A stretch of DNA of 64,000 nt from positions 2,815,501 to 2,879,500 of the forward strand of contig NZ_CP053557.1 in assembly GCF_014524545.1 (NCBI RefSeq), given 5' to 3'. Under the pieces are notes generated by a model. The model saw only the letters and a list, made by a program, of their open reading frames with translations, had not been told where the DNA came from and did no database searches. Shown piece by piece: positions 50,787 to 61,175 of the stretch (positions within the stretch are counted from its first letter, which is position 1; every line of letters starts with the position of its first letter). This stretch comes from Exiguobacterium sp. Helios (GTDB lineage: Bacteria; Bacillota; Bacilli; Exiguobacteriales; Exiguobacteriaceae). Both the position numbers and the translations under genes were made by a program.

Positions 50787-51953
50787 TTAATCACGACTAT
50801 ACAAATCACGTGTATACACTTTATCCTCGACATCTCTTAACTCAGGATGCATACGATTCGAGATGATAACATCTGATTCTTGTTTAAATGCTTCAAGATC
50901 ACGAATAACGCGGGAATTGTAGAATGTATCTTCTGTCAACACAGGCTCAAAGACCGTCACTTCAATTCCTTTCGCCTTGATTCGTTTCATGATTCCTTGA
51001 ATCGAAGACGCACGAAAGTTGTCCGAGTCCGTTTTCATCGTCAGACGATACACACCAACGACTTTCGGATTTTGTTTGATGATCGTATCGGCAATATAAT
51101 CTTTCCGTGTCCGGTTCGCTTCAACGATCGCCCCGATGATATTATTGGGTACTTCATCATAGTTCGCCAGCAGCTGCTTCGTATCTTTTGGAAGACAATA
51201 TCCACCGTAACCAAAAGATGGATTATTGTAGTGATTACCGATTCGGCTATCAAGCCCTACACCTTCGATGATTTGTTTAGTATCGAGGTTACGGACTTCT
51301 GCATACGTATCGAGTTCATTAAAGAACGCAACACGCATTGCTAAATACGTATTAGAGAAAAGCTTGATGGCTTCGGCTTCTGTTGAGTCTGTCAAAAGAA
51401 TCGGGATATCTTTTTTAATGGCTCCTTTGAGTAAAAGATTAGCAAACTGTTGCGCCCGTTCTGACTGTTCACCAACGACGATTCGTGACGGATAAAGATT
51501 ATCATGCAGGGCTTGTCCTTCACGCAAAAATTCTGGCGAGAAGATGATGTTTGATGTATCGAACTTCTCTTTTAATTCTTGTGTGTAGCCTACCGGTACC
51601 GTCGATTTTATTATCATCGTGGCATCCGGATTAATCGCAAGGACTGTAGCAATGACGCTCTCAACCGTCCGGGTGTTAAAGTAGTTTCGTGCTGGATCGT
51701 AATCTGTGGGCGTCGCAATGATAACGAATTCAGCATCTTTATACGCTTCAAAATTATCGGTTGTCGCATGTAGATCCAATTCTTTGTTCTGTAAAAAATT
51801 TTCGATTTCTGCATCAACGATTGGTGATTTCCGATCGTTAACGAGCTTGACACGTTCTTTAATAATATCAATCGATGTGACCTTATTATGTTGTGCAAGC
51901 AAAACGGCCATAGAAAGCCCTACATAACCGGTTCCCGCCACTGTAATTTTCAA
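50787..51953 (-). CDS. ugd: UDP-glucose 6-dehydrogenase
   Basis: 388 residues. NAD site GTGYVGLS at the N-terminus, [17 protein letters not shown], and the catalytic cysteine in [11 protein letters not shown]. Makes UDP-glucuronate from UDP-glucose supplied by GalU. TTG start eight bases after AGAGGAGAG. Higher GC than the flippase and polymerase genes around it. Distinct in type from the TviB-like enzyme of the first cluster. Confidence 0.93.
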   Translation of the reverse strand: MKITVAGTGYVGLSMAVLLAQHNKVTSIDIIKERVKLVNDRKSPIVDAEIENFLQNKELDLHATTDNFEAYKDAEFVIIATPTDYDPARNYFNTRTVESVIATVLAINPDATMIIKSTVPVGYTQELKEKFDTSNIIFSPEFLREGQALHDNLYPSRIVVGEQSERAQQFANLLLKGAIKKDIPILLTDSTEAEAIKLFSNTYLAMRVAFFNELDTYAEVRNLDTKQIIEGVGLDSRIGNHYNNPSFGYGGYCLPKDTKQLLANYDEVPNNIIGAIVEANRTRKDYIADTIIKQNPKVVGVYRLTMKTDSDNFRASSIQGIMKRIKAKGIEVTVFEPVLTEDTFYNSRVIRDLEAFKQESDVIISNRMHPELRDVEDKVYTRDLYSRD

Positions 51954-51954
51954 A

Positions 51955-53133
51955 TTATGTTCTCTCCTCTATATTAAGTTGACTAGTAAATTTTATAATA
52001 AAATAAATCAATGAAATTCTAAATAAATTTAAGATAATCGTAAAGTAAATAAATAACTCTAAATCATAGTAAATTAGAAAAATACCTCCAAAAATTATAT
52101 AAATTATCACATATACAATCTGAACTCTTAATTGCCATTTTATATCACTCATTTTCAATAGAAACGTATTTAATATAGTGCCAAAAATAAAAGTTAATGC
52201 TGACGCACTGGAAATACCGATATATTTTTTTGAGTCATCGTAAATAGCTGGATATAAAATTTTAGTAATATAGTCCCCTAAAAAATAAGTTACAATAAAT
52301 ATCAAACAAAAGACTATAGTTAAAGAGAAGCATATCTTCTGAAATAATTTTAAACTTAAATCGTTTTTTTTAGATATATATGTTAGAAAAACACTGTTAA
52401 TTGGCGTAACTACAAGACCTATTGACTTCCCCACAAAAGAAGCTACTACAAAAATAGATACGCTTGTAGAACCTAATAAAGGAAATAACAACAATCTGTC
52501 AATATAAATCATCGAGTTGCTTATCAAAGACGCCATTGATAGTGAAAAAAACTGAGAGTACATTTTTTTATTTTTTACTACTTTAAATTCTTCTTTTACT
52601 GTTTTTGCTTTTAAAATGACGAATACTGTACCTAATACTTCACCAATCAAAAAAATAAATATCCATTCTTGAAGTAATAACTTATAGAAGATTAAACCTA
52701 ATAAATATCCGCTTGCAGTAATCAAATTAAGTACTAATACGTTATTATAATTAATTTCTATCCTGAAGCTATAAGAATGATAATTTTTAAATATCATACA
52801 AAGGGCTAATACCAAGTAATAAATATTTATTACTTCAGATAATGATCGGCTTATGATGTAAATTATTATGGTAACAATAAATACAAGAGTTAAAAAATTA
52901 TTATATTCACTAGTTTTAATATACTTTTTTTGATTAATTAATCTTAGATTTCCAATTGAGCTCGAGAACCCTATAGAAATCATATTGATAACACCTATAG
53001 ATAATAAAAATAAGCCATACTCTTTAATTGATAAATCTTTAGCCAAAAAAGGATAAATTAAGAACTGAATTACTAACACAATTAAAAATGAAGAAATTAC
53101 ATTATATAAAATATCTTTTATAATTTTTCTCAT
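51955..53133 (-). CDS. Capsule repeat-unit flippase (Wzx-like)
   Basis: 392 residues, about twelve spans, MOP-type polysaccharide exporter judged by length, span pattern and place in the cluster. Very AT-rich and rich in Ile/Phe/Lys/Asn. Ends two bases before the ugd start. The 180 bases upstream of its start hold no gene. Confidence 0.8.
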   Translation of the reverse strand: MRKIIKDILYNVISSFLIVLVIQFLIYPFLAKDLSIKEYGLFLLSIGVINMISIGFSSSIGNLRLINQKKYIKTSEYNNFLTLVFIVTIIIYIISRSLSEVINIYYLVLALCMIFKNYHSYSFRIEINYNNVLVLNLITASGYLLGLIFYKLLLQEWIFIFLIGEVLGTVFVILKAKTVKEEFKVVKNKKMYSQFFSLSMASLISNSMIYIDRLLLFPLLGSTSVSIFVVASFVGKSIGLVVTPINSVFLTYISKKNDLSLKLFQKICFSLTIVFCLIFIVTYFLGDYITKILYPAIYDDSKKYIGISSASALTFIFGTILNTFLLKMSDIKWQLRVQIVYVIIYIIFGGIFLIYYDLELFIYFTIILNLFRISLIYFIIKFTSQLNIEERT

Positions 53134-53313
53134 TAATTAAATTCCTTTTTAACCCCATTAAATATATAACATGGTATGTTTTAATTTTAAAGAAATAACT
53201 CTAATAGCTCAGATAACTGCATAATAATCTAGCCTACTCTATTCAATCAAGCTTTTCTAATTTTTATAGGGTTAAATAAATACCCATAGATTTTTTTATT
53301 AAAAATCACAAAA

Positions 53314-54489
53314 TTATTTGGTAGTTTTATAATCGATACTTTTTTCAGCTATTTTTGAATATGAGAACGAATCTTTAATTTCCTGAGAATTTTTTAATAA
53401 ATTCTTATATTCTTTCTTGTCTTTATACTTTAATGTATTTAATAAACTTACTAAAGTATATGAACTATCATCATTTAAAAATATAACGTTATTATTCATA
53501 TTAATATGTTCCGTTCCTGCCCATCTCTTATATATACCTGGAACTCCTGATCCTACAGCTTGTTCCCATAAAACTGAGTGCCTTCCAGGAAAAACAACTA
53601 AATCAGCAGCCAAAAAGTATTTGTATGATTCAATTGATTTTATCCAACCTACATATTTAATTTGAGGATTATCAATAGCATGATAAAACTCTTCTTGAAG
53701 TTCTTTTATAACAGATCCAAAAATGACTAACTTTACTCCTTTAACCTCTTTTACAGATTTTATTAAATGAAAAATTTCTTTTTTAGCATTATCTATTTTT
53801 CCACCTGTAACTATTAAAAAATCATCATTCTCTATTAATGAATTTTTTAATAATGTTATTTCTTCTGAATTATTTTCGGTCAATTTTTGTATGTAGTCAG
53901 AATCCGCACCCATAACCAATAAATCTATTTTGCTCTTTGGAATTTTATAAACTTCATTTAAAAAATTCACTCTTGCTGGTAAAACGCCATAAAATTTTTC
54001 AGTTAAACTAATTATTTGTTTTACATTTTGCCTCCATATAATTCCGTGGAAAATGTTTTTAGAAATAAAATTTTTAGCACTATTTGAAAAATCCGCATGA
54101 TTGTCTATATATAGTTTTACTTGAGGATTTTTCTGACAATATTCCCTGATAATCTTTAAATCTAAAAATTGCGATCCATGAACAAAAATTATATCAGGAT
54201 TAGATTCATTGATATATCTTTCGGTGTTTTTATACAATTTTAATTTTTTAGAAAAAATTATATTTTTGTACTCCAATCTAGTCACTTTAATGTTATCTTC
54301 ATTTAAATATTCTCTAAACTCTCCCTCATTTGTTTTCTCTCCGTTTTCATCAAAGTTCTCTTGAGATGCTATAATTTCTACATCATACCCCATTTTTTTA
54401 TGATACCTTGGTAATAAATTTTCTTGATACGAATGATTATCTATATAAAAACACGAAAGGCAAACATGAAGAATTTTAATATTATTCAT
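53314..54489 (-). CDS. Glycosyltransferase family 4-like
   Basis: About 391 residues, GT-B type. N-terminal half: KILHVCLSC, then RYHKKMGYDVEIIAS. C-terminal donor-binding half: LIVTGGKIDNAKK, KYVGWIKS and LVVFPGRHSVLWEQAVGSGVP, where the usual EX7E glutamates are represented by E in LWEQAV. The start is uncertain (54489, 54498 or 54501); it overlaps the acetyltransferase gene. Donor unknown. Confidence 0.8.
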   Translation of the reverse strand: MNNIKILHVCLSCFYIDNHSYQENLLPRYHKKMGYDVEIIASQENFDENGEKTNEGEFREYLNEDNIKVTRLEYKNIIFSKKLKLYKNTERYINESNPDIIFVHGSQFLDLKIIREYCQKNPQVKLYIDNHADFSNSAKNFISKNIFHGIIWRQNVKQIISLTEKFYGVLPARVNFLNEVYKIPKSKIDLLVMGADSDYIQKLTENNSEEITLLKNSLIENDDFLIVTGGKIDNAKKEIFHLIKSVKEVKGVKLVIFGSVIKELQEEFYHAIDNPQIKYVGWIKSIESYKYFLAADLVVFPGRHSVLWEQAVGSGVPGIYKRWAGTEHINMNNNVIFLNDDSSYTLVSLLNTLKYKDKKEYKNLLKNSQEIKDSFSYSKIAEKSIDYKTTK

Positions 54490-55093
54490 TCCTCTCATCA
54501 ATTATTTTTAATACTTCTTCTAAATTATTTGTATAGTCTGCTATAGCATAAATATTCTCTTCACTAAATTCCCACCATTTTGAATTTTTAAGCTTCAGAA
54601 TAGTTGAATCAGAAAATCTTTTTTTAATTAAACGAGCTGGATTTCCTGCCCATATCTCGTATTCTCCTACATTTTTTGTAACAACAGATCCCATTCCTAC
54701 AATTGCTCCATCACCAATTCTAACCCCGGACTTAACGAGCACATTGTTTCCAATCCATACATCATTTCCGATGTAAGTATTTGAATAACTATTAAATTTA
54801 TTTTCAGAAAAATTTTTATTAAGTATATTTTTACCATCGTAAAAAACCGGAGAAGATGACAACCAATCAATAGGATGACTTGCTCCACCTATAATACAAT
54901 TATTTGCTATTGAACAAAATGAACCTATTTCAGAGTTAACGATAATACAGTCATTTCCAATATATGAATATTTATCCATTTTTAAATTAATAATATTGTT
55001 TCCTCTACCAATTTTAGATTTTTTATCAATCGTACTTGACTTTACTGAACTAATTCTCAACTTACTAATAAATTTTGAAAGGTAATATTTCAT
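54482..55093 (-). CDS. Hexapeptide-repeat O-acetyltransferase (CatB/LbH type)
   Basis: 203 residues with left-handed beta-helix repeats ([LIV]GxxxxI pattern: SYIGNDCIIVNSEIGSF, TYIGNDVWIGNNVLV, GVRIGDGAIVGMGSVVT) and the family C-terminal WAGNPARLIKKRF. It probably O-acetylates a capsular sugar using acetyl-CoA. Trimeric enzymes. ATG 55093 lies within the overlap with the upstream epimerase gene. Confidence 0.87.
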   Translation of the reverse strand: MKYYLSKFISKLRISSVKSSTIDKKSKIGRGNNIINLKMDKYSYIGNDCIIVNSEIGSFCSIANNCIIGGASHPIDWLSSSPVFYDGKNILNKNFSENKFNSYSNTYIGNDVWIGNNVLVKSGVRIGDGAIVGMGSVVTKNVGEYEIWAGNPARLIKKRFSDSTILKLKNSKWWEFSEENIYAIADYTNNLEEVLKIIDERNE

Positions 55094-55095
55094 TT

Positions 55096-56220
55096 TTACT
55101 TTTTCCAAACATTTCTATTGACGTAATCTGTATATGAAATAATTATTTTTACTACTTTATCTGAAACATTCACAATATTATAATCTGAAACAATTCGGGA
55201 AGGTTTATGTACAGATTCTTCTATTATTTTTAATCCTCTCATTATATTATTTGACTCTAATCCAGTCATTATAACGCTAGCTTCTTCCATAGCTTCAGGT
55301 CTTTCATGAGCTTCTCTAATATTTAAAGATTTAAGATTTAAAATTGATGTCTCTTCACTTATTGTTCCACTGTCACTTAGAACTGCTTTTGCTCCTTGCT
55401 GCAACTTAATATAGTCATTGAAACCTAGGGGTTTAATTAAAATAATTTTTTCATTAAGTATGAAATCTTCTTGTTCAATCATTTTCATAGTTCTTGGATG
55501 CGCACTAAAAATAATTGGATACTTATAAGAGATAGCAATAGTATTTAAGGAGTCGATTAATTTTTTAAAGTTAGTTACAGAGTTAATATTCTCTTCTCTA
55601 TGTGCTGAAACTACAAAGTACTGATTACTGGTTAATTTTAAGGTGGTTAAAATTGAAGAATTTTCAATACTAATTTTTCTGGAATTCAAAACTTCATACA
55701 TAGGGCTTCCAGTTTTAATTATCCGATCAGCAGGTAATCCTTCTCTGAGTAGATACTCTCTCGCAATATCACTATAAGTTAGATTAATATCTGAAATATG
55801 ATCTACAATTTTACGATTTGTTTCTTCAGGTACACGTTGATCAAAACAACGGTTTCCTGCTTCCATATGAAAAATCGGGATTTTACGTTTTTTTGCAGCA
55901 ATTGCACAAAGACAACTGTTTGTATCACCCAAAATTAAAACTGCTTCAGGCTGTACTTCTTCTAAAATCGGATCAATGGCGATTAAAATATTTCCTATAG
56001 TCTCAACTGCTGTACCATTTGCAGCGTTTAAAAAGTAGTCAGGTTTTCGTAAATTGAAATCCTCAAAAAATACTTCGTTTAGTTCATAATCATAGTTTTG
56101 ACCCGTATGTACTAATACATGTTCAATTGCTTCAGATTCTTCTAATTTGTTAATTACAGCTGATAGGCGGATAATCTCCGGACGCGTTCCAACAATCGTC
56201 ATGACTTTTAATTTGTTCAT
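55096..56220 (-). CDS. capG: UDP-N-acetylglucosamine 2-epimerase family enzyme (CapG/FnlC-like)
   Basis: 374 residues, GT-B-like epimerase fold: MTIVGTRPEIIRLSAV, HTGQNYD, HMEAGNRCFDQRVPEETNR, SAHREEN and LSDSGTISEE. It stands next to CapF and CapE in the order found in Staphylococcus aureus type 5/8 capsule and in FnlABC, where the third enzyme makes UDP-N-acetyl-L-fucosamine by C2 epimerisation. The ATG overlaps the capF stop (ATGA). Confidence 0.9.
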   Translation of the reverse strand: MNKLKVMTIVGTRPEIIRLSAVINKLEESEAIEHVLVHTGQNYDYELNEVFFEDFNLRKPDYFLNAANGTAVETIGNILIAIDPILEEVQPEAVLILGDTNSCLCAIAAKKRKIPIFHMEAGNRCFDQRVPEETNRKIVDHISDINLTYSDIAREYLLREGLPADRIIKTGSPMYEVLNSRKISIENSSILTTLKLTSNQYFVVSAHREENINSVTNFKKLIDSLNTIAISYKYPIIFSAHPRTMKMIEQEDFILNEKIILIKPLGFNDYIKLQQGAKAVLSDSGTISEETSILNLKSLNIREAHERPEAMEEASVIMTGLESNNIMRGLKIIEESVHKPSRIVSDYNIVNVSDKVVKIIISYTDYVNRNVWKK

Positions 56221-57335
56221 TTTATGACCTCATTCATATAAGTATCTGGTTTTTTTGTATCAAACTGTTCATTCACCCAAAACAAAGTAATCATTTCATC
56301 TGTTCCAATATTTTCAATCGAGTGTGTATAACCAGGTGGTATATCGACAACTCGCGCTTCGTTTCCTTCAATTTTATATTCAATTACTTCAGATTTCTCA
56401 ATATGTCTGAATCGAATCATTGCTTCACCACTAATGACGATAAACTTCTCTACTTTCGTATGATGATAATGATTTCCTCGTGTGATGCCTGGTTTTGTCT
56501 TTGAGACAAACATTTGTCCCATATAATCCGATTTGATCAATTCACTTAACCAGCCTCGATTATCCTCATGTTTTTTTAAACCATATGAGAATTTATCCTC
56601 TTCTAAGTAAGATAAATAAGTCGTATATAGTTTTTTGACGAATAAATCTTGATAGTTAGGCAACAGTAAAGAATCACGCATGTTTTTAAAACTTTGAATC
56701 AACGTTACTATTTCTTTAAGTGTTTTTTTATAAGTAACTGGTACTGTAACATACGTGTTATTTCTACCGTTGTTATCAGATAATAAGTTAGCAACTATGC
56801 TATCAACTACATCATCAATATAAGCTAAGTTCAGCTCAATGGAAGGATCAGTAACAGTAATTTCTAAATCATTCGCAACATTGTAACAAAATGTAGCAAT
56901 TGCTGAGTTGTAGTTAGGCCGGCTCCATTTACCGAATAAATTAGGTAAACGATAAATCGTAATACGTGATCCCGTCTGATCATGATATTTAAGTACTTCT
57001 TTTTCCGCTCCCAATTTACTTTCGCCGTAGGGATTGTTTAGCTCAGCTTGAGTAGAGGATGATAGTAAAATATGCGGATGTTTATTTGAACGGCTAGCAA
57101 AATCTACAAGTTTAGCCGTTAAATCTTGATTCCCGCTCTTAAATTCATTTTCTGTTTTTGGCCGGTTCACTCCAGCTAGGTGAACAATTTTATCTGCTTG
57201 TTTTACTAGTGATTCTAATTCAGCTTCCGAATTACCTTTTGAGTATTCTAATACTTCAAATCTTGAATTTTCATTTAAGTGTGAGATCAAGTTTCTACCA
57301 ACAAAACCTTTTGATCCCGTTACTAAAATTTTCAT
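56217..57335 (-). CDS. capF: UDP-2-acetamido-2,6-dideoxy-hexulose reductase/epimerase with cupin domain (CapF)
   Basis: 372 residues. N-terminal SDR domain: VTGSKGFVGRNL, VHLAGVNRP, NPYGESKLGAE. C-terminal cupin (about 250-365): HEDNRGWLSELIKSD, TRGNHYHHTKVEKF and PPGYTHSIENIG, with the metal-binding histidines. This fusion is specific to CapF/FnlB, which performs C3 epimerisation and C4 reduction on the path to UDP-FucNAc. Ribosome binding site AAGGAGG. Confidence 0.93.
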   Translation of the reverse strand: MKILVTGSKGFVGRNLISHLNENSRFEVLEYSKGNSEAELESLVKQADKIVHLAGVNRPKTENEFKSGNQDLTAKLVDFASRSNKHPHILLSSSTQAELNNPYGESKLGAEKEVLKYHDQTGSRITIYRLPNLFGKWSRPNYNSAIATFCYNVANDLEITVTDPSIELNLAYIDDVVDSIVANLLSDNNGRNNTYVTVPVTYKKTLKEIVTLIQSFKNMRDSLLLPNYQDLFVKKLYTTYLSYLEEDKFSYGLKKHEDNRGWLSELIKSDYMGQMFVSKTKPGITRGNHYHHTKVEKFIVISGEAMIRFRHIEKSEVIEYKIEGNEARVVDIPPGYTHSIENIGTDEMITLFWVNEQFDTKKPDTYMNEVIK

Positions 57336-57347
57336 TATATATCCTCC

Positions 57348-58403
57348 TTACATCAATTCAATGATGCTATCTGATTCGACTTTTTCGCCTTTCCATTGTG
57401 CTAGCTCATACTGAATATAAGGAAGATTTAAAAGCATTTCTTTTACTTGCTCCACGTTTACTCGATTTGTATTGTCAGAGTTATATTCCAAATGGTCGCG
57501 GACTAACTCGTTACCTTCTGTAAAAAATTTTTCATAGTTCAAATCACGTGTGTCGGCCGGTATACGATAGTACTCACCGTGATCTTCTGCTTTAACAAAT
57601 TCTTCTTTAGTAAGTAGCGTCTCGTACGACTTTTCACCATGACGTGGTCCGATGATTTTAAAGTCACTTTTCGCATTGAATAGTTCCTTTAACGCAGTGG
57701 CCAGTTCAAAAATTGTACATGCAGGGGCTTTTTGTACAAAAATATCTCCCTGTTTAGCATTGTTAAAAGCATACAATACTAAATCAACTGATTCTTCCAA
57801 TGACATCATATAGCGTGTCATACTCGGATCCGTGATTGTTAAATCTTTTCCTTCTTTCATCAAATTAACGAACAAAGGAATAACCGATCCCCGTGAAGCC
57901 ATAACGTTACCATAACGTGTTGAACAGAATACTGTCTCGTCTTCAGAAAGATTTCGGGAAGCCGCAATCATACACTTCTCAGCCATTGCCTTTGAAATTC
58001 CCATAGCATTAACTGGATAGACTGCTTTATCTGTACTTAATAAAACGACACGTTCCACATTATGATACTTCGCAGCACGAAATACATTATCTGAACCTTG
58101 GACATTTGTCTTGATTGCTTCCATTGGATAAAACTCACATGAAGGGACTTGCTTTAATGCAGCAGCATGAAAAACATAATTTACATCCTTCATTGCGTCA
58201 GCGATACTGTTGTAGTCTCTAACATCACCAATATAATATTTAACTTTATCGTTTTGAATTAAGTTACGCATATCATCTTGTTTTTTCTCGTCACGGCTAA
58301 AGATACGTATTTCTTTGATATCTGTATCAATAAATCGTTTTAACACTTGATGACCAAATGATCCTGTCCCGCCTGTAATTAATAATATTTTATCTTTGAA
58401 CAT
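57348..58403 (-). CDS. capE: UDP-GlcNAc inverting 4,6-dehydratase (CapE)
   Basis: 351 residues, SDR fold: LLITGGTGSFGHQV, FHAAALKQVPSCE, STDKAVYPVNAMG followed by SKAMAEK with the M-x-x-x-K catalytic pair. RYGNVMASRGSV and PRHGEKSYE are family marks. It carries out the first step from UDP-GlcNAc to the L-configured keto sugar used by CapF. Together with the next two genes it makes UDP-N-acetyl-L-fucosamine. Confidence 0.93.
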   Translation of the reverse strand: MFKDKILLITGGTGSFGHQVLKRFIDTDIKEIRIFSRDEKKQDDMRNLIQNDKVKYYIGDVRDYNSIADAMKDVNYVFHAAALKQVPSCEFYPMEAIKTNVQGSDNVFRAAKYHNVERVVLLSTDKAVYPVNAMGISKAMAEKCMIAASRNLSEDETVFCSTRYGNVMASRGSVIPLFVNLMKEGKDLTITDPSMTRYMMSLEESVDLVLYAFNNAKQGDIFVQKAPACTIFELATALKELFNAKSDFKIIGPRHGEKSYETLLTKEEFVKAEDHGEYYRIPADTRDLNYEKFFTEGNELVRDHLEYNSDNTNRVNVEQVKEMLLNLPYIQYELAQWKGEKVESDSIIELM

Positions 58404-58428
58404 TTTATGTACTCCAATCTATAAAAAC

Positions 58429-59643
58429 TTAATTTTTTTCGAAATAGCTATCCATTTCATTCATCAAGTTTTTCTTGTTGAATTTTTCCTCACAATATTT
58501 TTTAGAATTCATACTCATTTCATTTAATTCTTCAGACGATAAATTAACAAATTGAATTACATTAGTAATCATTGAATTAACATCATTTGGTGAACTTGAT
58601 AAGCCAGATAGTGATTCTTTAATAATGGAATCACACTCTCCTTCAACTGAAGCCAAGACCGGCATACCACATGCCATATATGATTGTAATTTCGCAGGAA
58701 TTGTCATTGAAAATAATTTACTATTTGCTAGAGTAAGAACTGCAACATCATGCTCTGCTAGGATTTCCGGAATTGCCTCTGCAGGTTGTTTATTTACGAA
58801 AGTAAACATGTCGTCTACATCATTCATCTTAACTAAGCTTATGAGCTCAGATTTATAGCGTCCATCACCAACTAAAGTGAATTTTATTTGTTTCTTTAGA
58901 TTTAGTTTTTTCACTTCAGCAGCTACTTTCGGCAAAATATCCAAACCTTGTGCATTACCAATATTACCTGTGAAGACAAACGAAAGAATATCTTTTTCTT
59001 CATGAACCTCTTTATTCTCTATTACTCTATAAAACTCTTCAGCATATTGAGGCCAAAATTTTAATTTTTCTAATGGAACACCTCTTTTAGAAATTGCTGT
59101 GACAAAGCTGTTGGAAGTTGTAAAAATTTTTGTTGTTCTTTTATAAATGTAATCAACCATTTTTCCAATCATATTCAAAATCTTTTTGTTATGAATACCT
59201 GTTACAATTTCTACATTTTCCGGCCATAGATCTTGTACGTATAAAAAACAAGGTATTTTCTTTTTTTGTGCAAACCATATTCCCGGAAGCGCTTGAGTCA
59301 TAGGAGAAACTTCAAATATAAATACATGTGTAGGTTTTAATTTGGAAAATACTGACCATAGTCCACCGCTTATTACGAACGAAATATAATTTAAGACTAA
59401 ATTAAAAGCTGAATTTCCTCTTGGAACGATTGGTAAGCGAATAATATTTATTCCTTCATAATTTTCTCTATTCTTTTTATTAAATCCGTATCCCTCAAAA
59501 AATTTCCCTTGAGGATAGTTTGGAATCCCTGTCACTACAGTTACTTCGTATCCTCGTTCAATCCATTCCTTACACATATCATTTATTCGAAAAGTTTCCG
59601 GAAAAAAATACTGGCTAATCACTAGTATATGTCGTTTATTCAA
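58429..59643 (-). CDS. Glycosyltransferase family 4 (WbuB/CapL-like)
   Basis: 404 residues. N-terminal SQYFFPETFRINDM, TGIPNYPQGKFF and VQDLWPENV are typical of WbuB-like transferases; C-terminal FTGNIGNAQGLD, LVGDGRYKSEL and PAKLQSYMACGMPVLAS. WbuB is associated with transfer of N-acetyl-L-fucosamine, matching the CapEFG genes next to it. TTG start after GAGAGGG. Confidence 0.88.
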   Translation of the reverse strand: MNKRHILVISQYFFPETFRINDMCKEWIERGYEVTVVTGIPNYPQGKFFEGYGFNKKNRENYEGINIIRLPIVPRGNSAFNLVLNYISFVISGGLWSVFSKLKPTHVFIFEVSPMTQALPGIWFAQKKKIPCFLYVQDLWPENVEIVTGIHNKKILNMIGKMVDYIYKRTTKIFTTSNSFVTAISKRGVPLEKLKFWPQYAEEFYRVIENKEVHEEKDILSFVFTGNIGNAQGLDILPKVAAEVKKLNLKKQIKFTLVGDGRYKSELISLVKMNDVDDMFTFVNKQPAEAIPEILAEHDVAVLTLANSKLFSMTIPAKLQSYMACGMPVLASVEGECDSIIKESLSGLSSSPNDVNSMITNVIQFVNLSSEELNEMSMNSKKYCEEKFNKKNLMNEMDSYFEKN

Positions 59644-60512
59644 GGTATATCCCTCTCCGTTTTTACTATACTTTCATAGAAATCATTCACCCAATAATCA
59701 TTTAAGATTTGATGCTCTGACAATTTTTGATCATAGACTAAATTTCCAAATAGCTTATTAAAAATTTCTTGTTTTTTTATTAGTTTTTTTATTAAATAAT
59801 TAAACCCTGGTACAAGAATTACTTTTTTGTCATTTACTTCAGCAATTGTTTTAACCAGTTCAGAAGTAGTCACGTAGGATTTATTTTGAGGGAAAAACGT
59901 ACCCTTAACATCTTTTAAAATAATAGCTGTAATGAATGAAGATAAATTATCTATATGTAGCATACTTCTTTCGTTATAAAAATCTGGGAATACAGGAGTA
60001 AGTTTCGATAACTTAGATAGTTTCGAATAATTTCCTTTCGAGTTTCTTCCATAAATCATTGGTGGTCTAATAATTGCAATTTTAAAACTATCATTTTCTA
60101 GTGACCTTATTAGATTTTCTGCCTGAAGTTTACTATCCCCATAAAAATTGGATGGTACTGGAACAGTACTTTCATCAATCTTTGGATCATTAAGATTGCC
60201 CTCACCATATACAATTATACTGCTCATAAAAATAAATTGTTTCACACTATCTCGCCTTGATTTTTTTGCTAATTCCAAAGTTAAATCACGATTCACTTTG
60301 TAGTATTTCTCTTTAAGTTTTGGATTTCGAGACGAATGTGCTATTCCTGCTAAGTGTAAAACTACATCATAATTTGAAAAACTTTTTTCTTTCCATTCAT
60401 TTGTTCTAACATTTATAAAATCCATATCAATATCTATAGAATTTAGTTTAATCCAATTATAAAATGCAGTACCTATATAGCCATTTTCTCCTGTTACAAG
60501 AACTTTTTTCAT
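59640..60512 (-). CDS. NAD-dependent epimerase/dehydratase (CapN/WbpV-like)
   Basis: 290 residues, SDR: LVTGENGYIGTAF, VLHLAGIAHSS, MSSIIVYGEG, YGDSKLQAE. In capsule clusters such proteins act as UDP-sugar 4-epimerases or 4-keto reductases that prepare the first sugar (for example reduction to UDP-D-FucNAc) for the initiating transferase beside it. Exact reaction not readable. Overlaps the downstream glycosyltransferase gene by four bases. Confidence 0.82.
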   Translation of the reverse strand: MKKVLVTGENGYIGTAFYNWIKLNSIDIDMDFINVRTNEWKEKSFSNYDVVLHLAGIAHSSRNPKLKEKYYKVNRDLTLELAKKSRRDSVKQFIFMSSIIVYGEGNLNDPKIDESTVPVPSNFYGDSKLQAENLIRSLENDSFKIAIIRPPMIYGRNSKGNYSKLSKLSKLTPVFPDFYNERSMLHIDNLSSFITAIILKDVKGTFFPQNKSYVTTSELVKTIAEVNDKKVILVPGFNYLIKKLIKKQEIFNKLFGNLVYDQKLSEHQILNDYWVNDFYESIVKTERDIP

Positions 60513-60519
60513 GATTTAG

Positions 60520-61146
60520 TTACTCCTTTGTACTTGCAACTTCTTTTACAGTAGTTTTTCCTGTGCCGCCTTCAACTACCCCGTCACTTTTCAAAACACT
60601 AAAAATTGTTGCTACGAAACATCGTGTATCCATCATGATTCCCATTCGCTTGACATATTCTCCATCCAGCTTGGCCTTAATTTCAATCGGTAGTTCATCT
60701 CGACCGTTGATTTGTGCCCAACCTGTTAAACCGGGTAATGTATCATTCGCTTGGTATTTATCTCGCTCGTCGATCAAATCGTACTGGTTCCACAACGCCG
60801 GACGTGGCCCTACAAATGCCATCTCACCTTTCAAAATGTTAAAGAGTTGTGGCAATTCATCGAGGCTTGTTTTTCGTAGGATTTTACCGACACGCGTGAT
60901 GTACACATCTGGATCCGCTAACAAGTGGGTTGGTGTATCATTTGGTGTTTCGATATACATCGTTCGGAATTTTAGAATATTAAAATGATTTTTATTTAGA
61001 CCGACTCGTTTTTGCTTAAAGAATACTGGCCCTCGTGACTCCACCTTGATGGCAGCCATAATGAAGATAAAAACAGGAATCAATACTAAACAGGCAACGA
61101 AGGCAATCGAAAATCCAAGTGGACGTTTGATTTTTAAGTAATTCAA
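60520..61146 (-). CDS. Initiating sugar transferase of the second cluster (CapM-like)
   Basis: 208 residues; one N-terminal membrane segment then the catalytic domain: FFKQKRVGLN, ILKFRTMY, SLDELPQLFNILKGEMAFVGPRP, LPGLTGWAQINGRDELP. Starts the capsular repeat unit on undecaprenyl phosphate. TTG start eight bases after AGGAGG. Paralogous in function to the transferase at 6.1-6.8 kb. Confidence 0.92.
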   Translation of the reverse strand: MNYLKIKRPLGFSIAFVACLVLIPVFIFIMAAIKVESRGPVFFKQKRVGLNKNHFNILKFRTMYIETPNDTPTHLLADPDVYITRVGKILRKTSLDELPQLFNILKGEMAFVGPRPALWNQYDLIDERDKYQANDTLPGLTGWAQINGRDELPIEIKAKLDGEYVKRMGIMMDTRCFVATIFSVLKSDGVVEGGTGKTTVKEVASTKE

Positions 61147-61175
61147 ATTTCATTCCTCCTTTTAGACATCGTTCG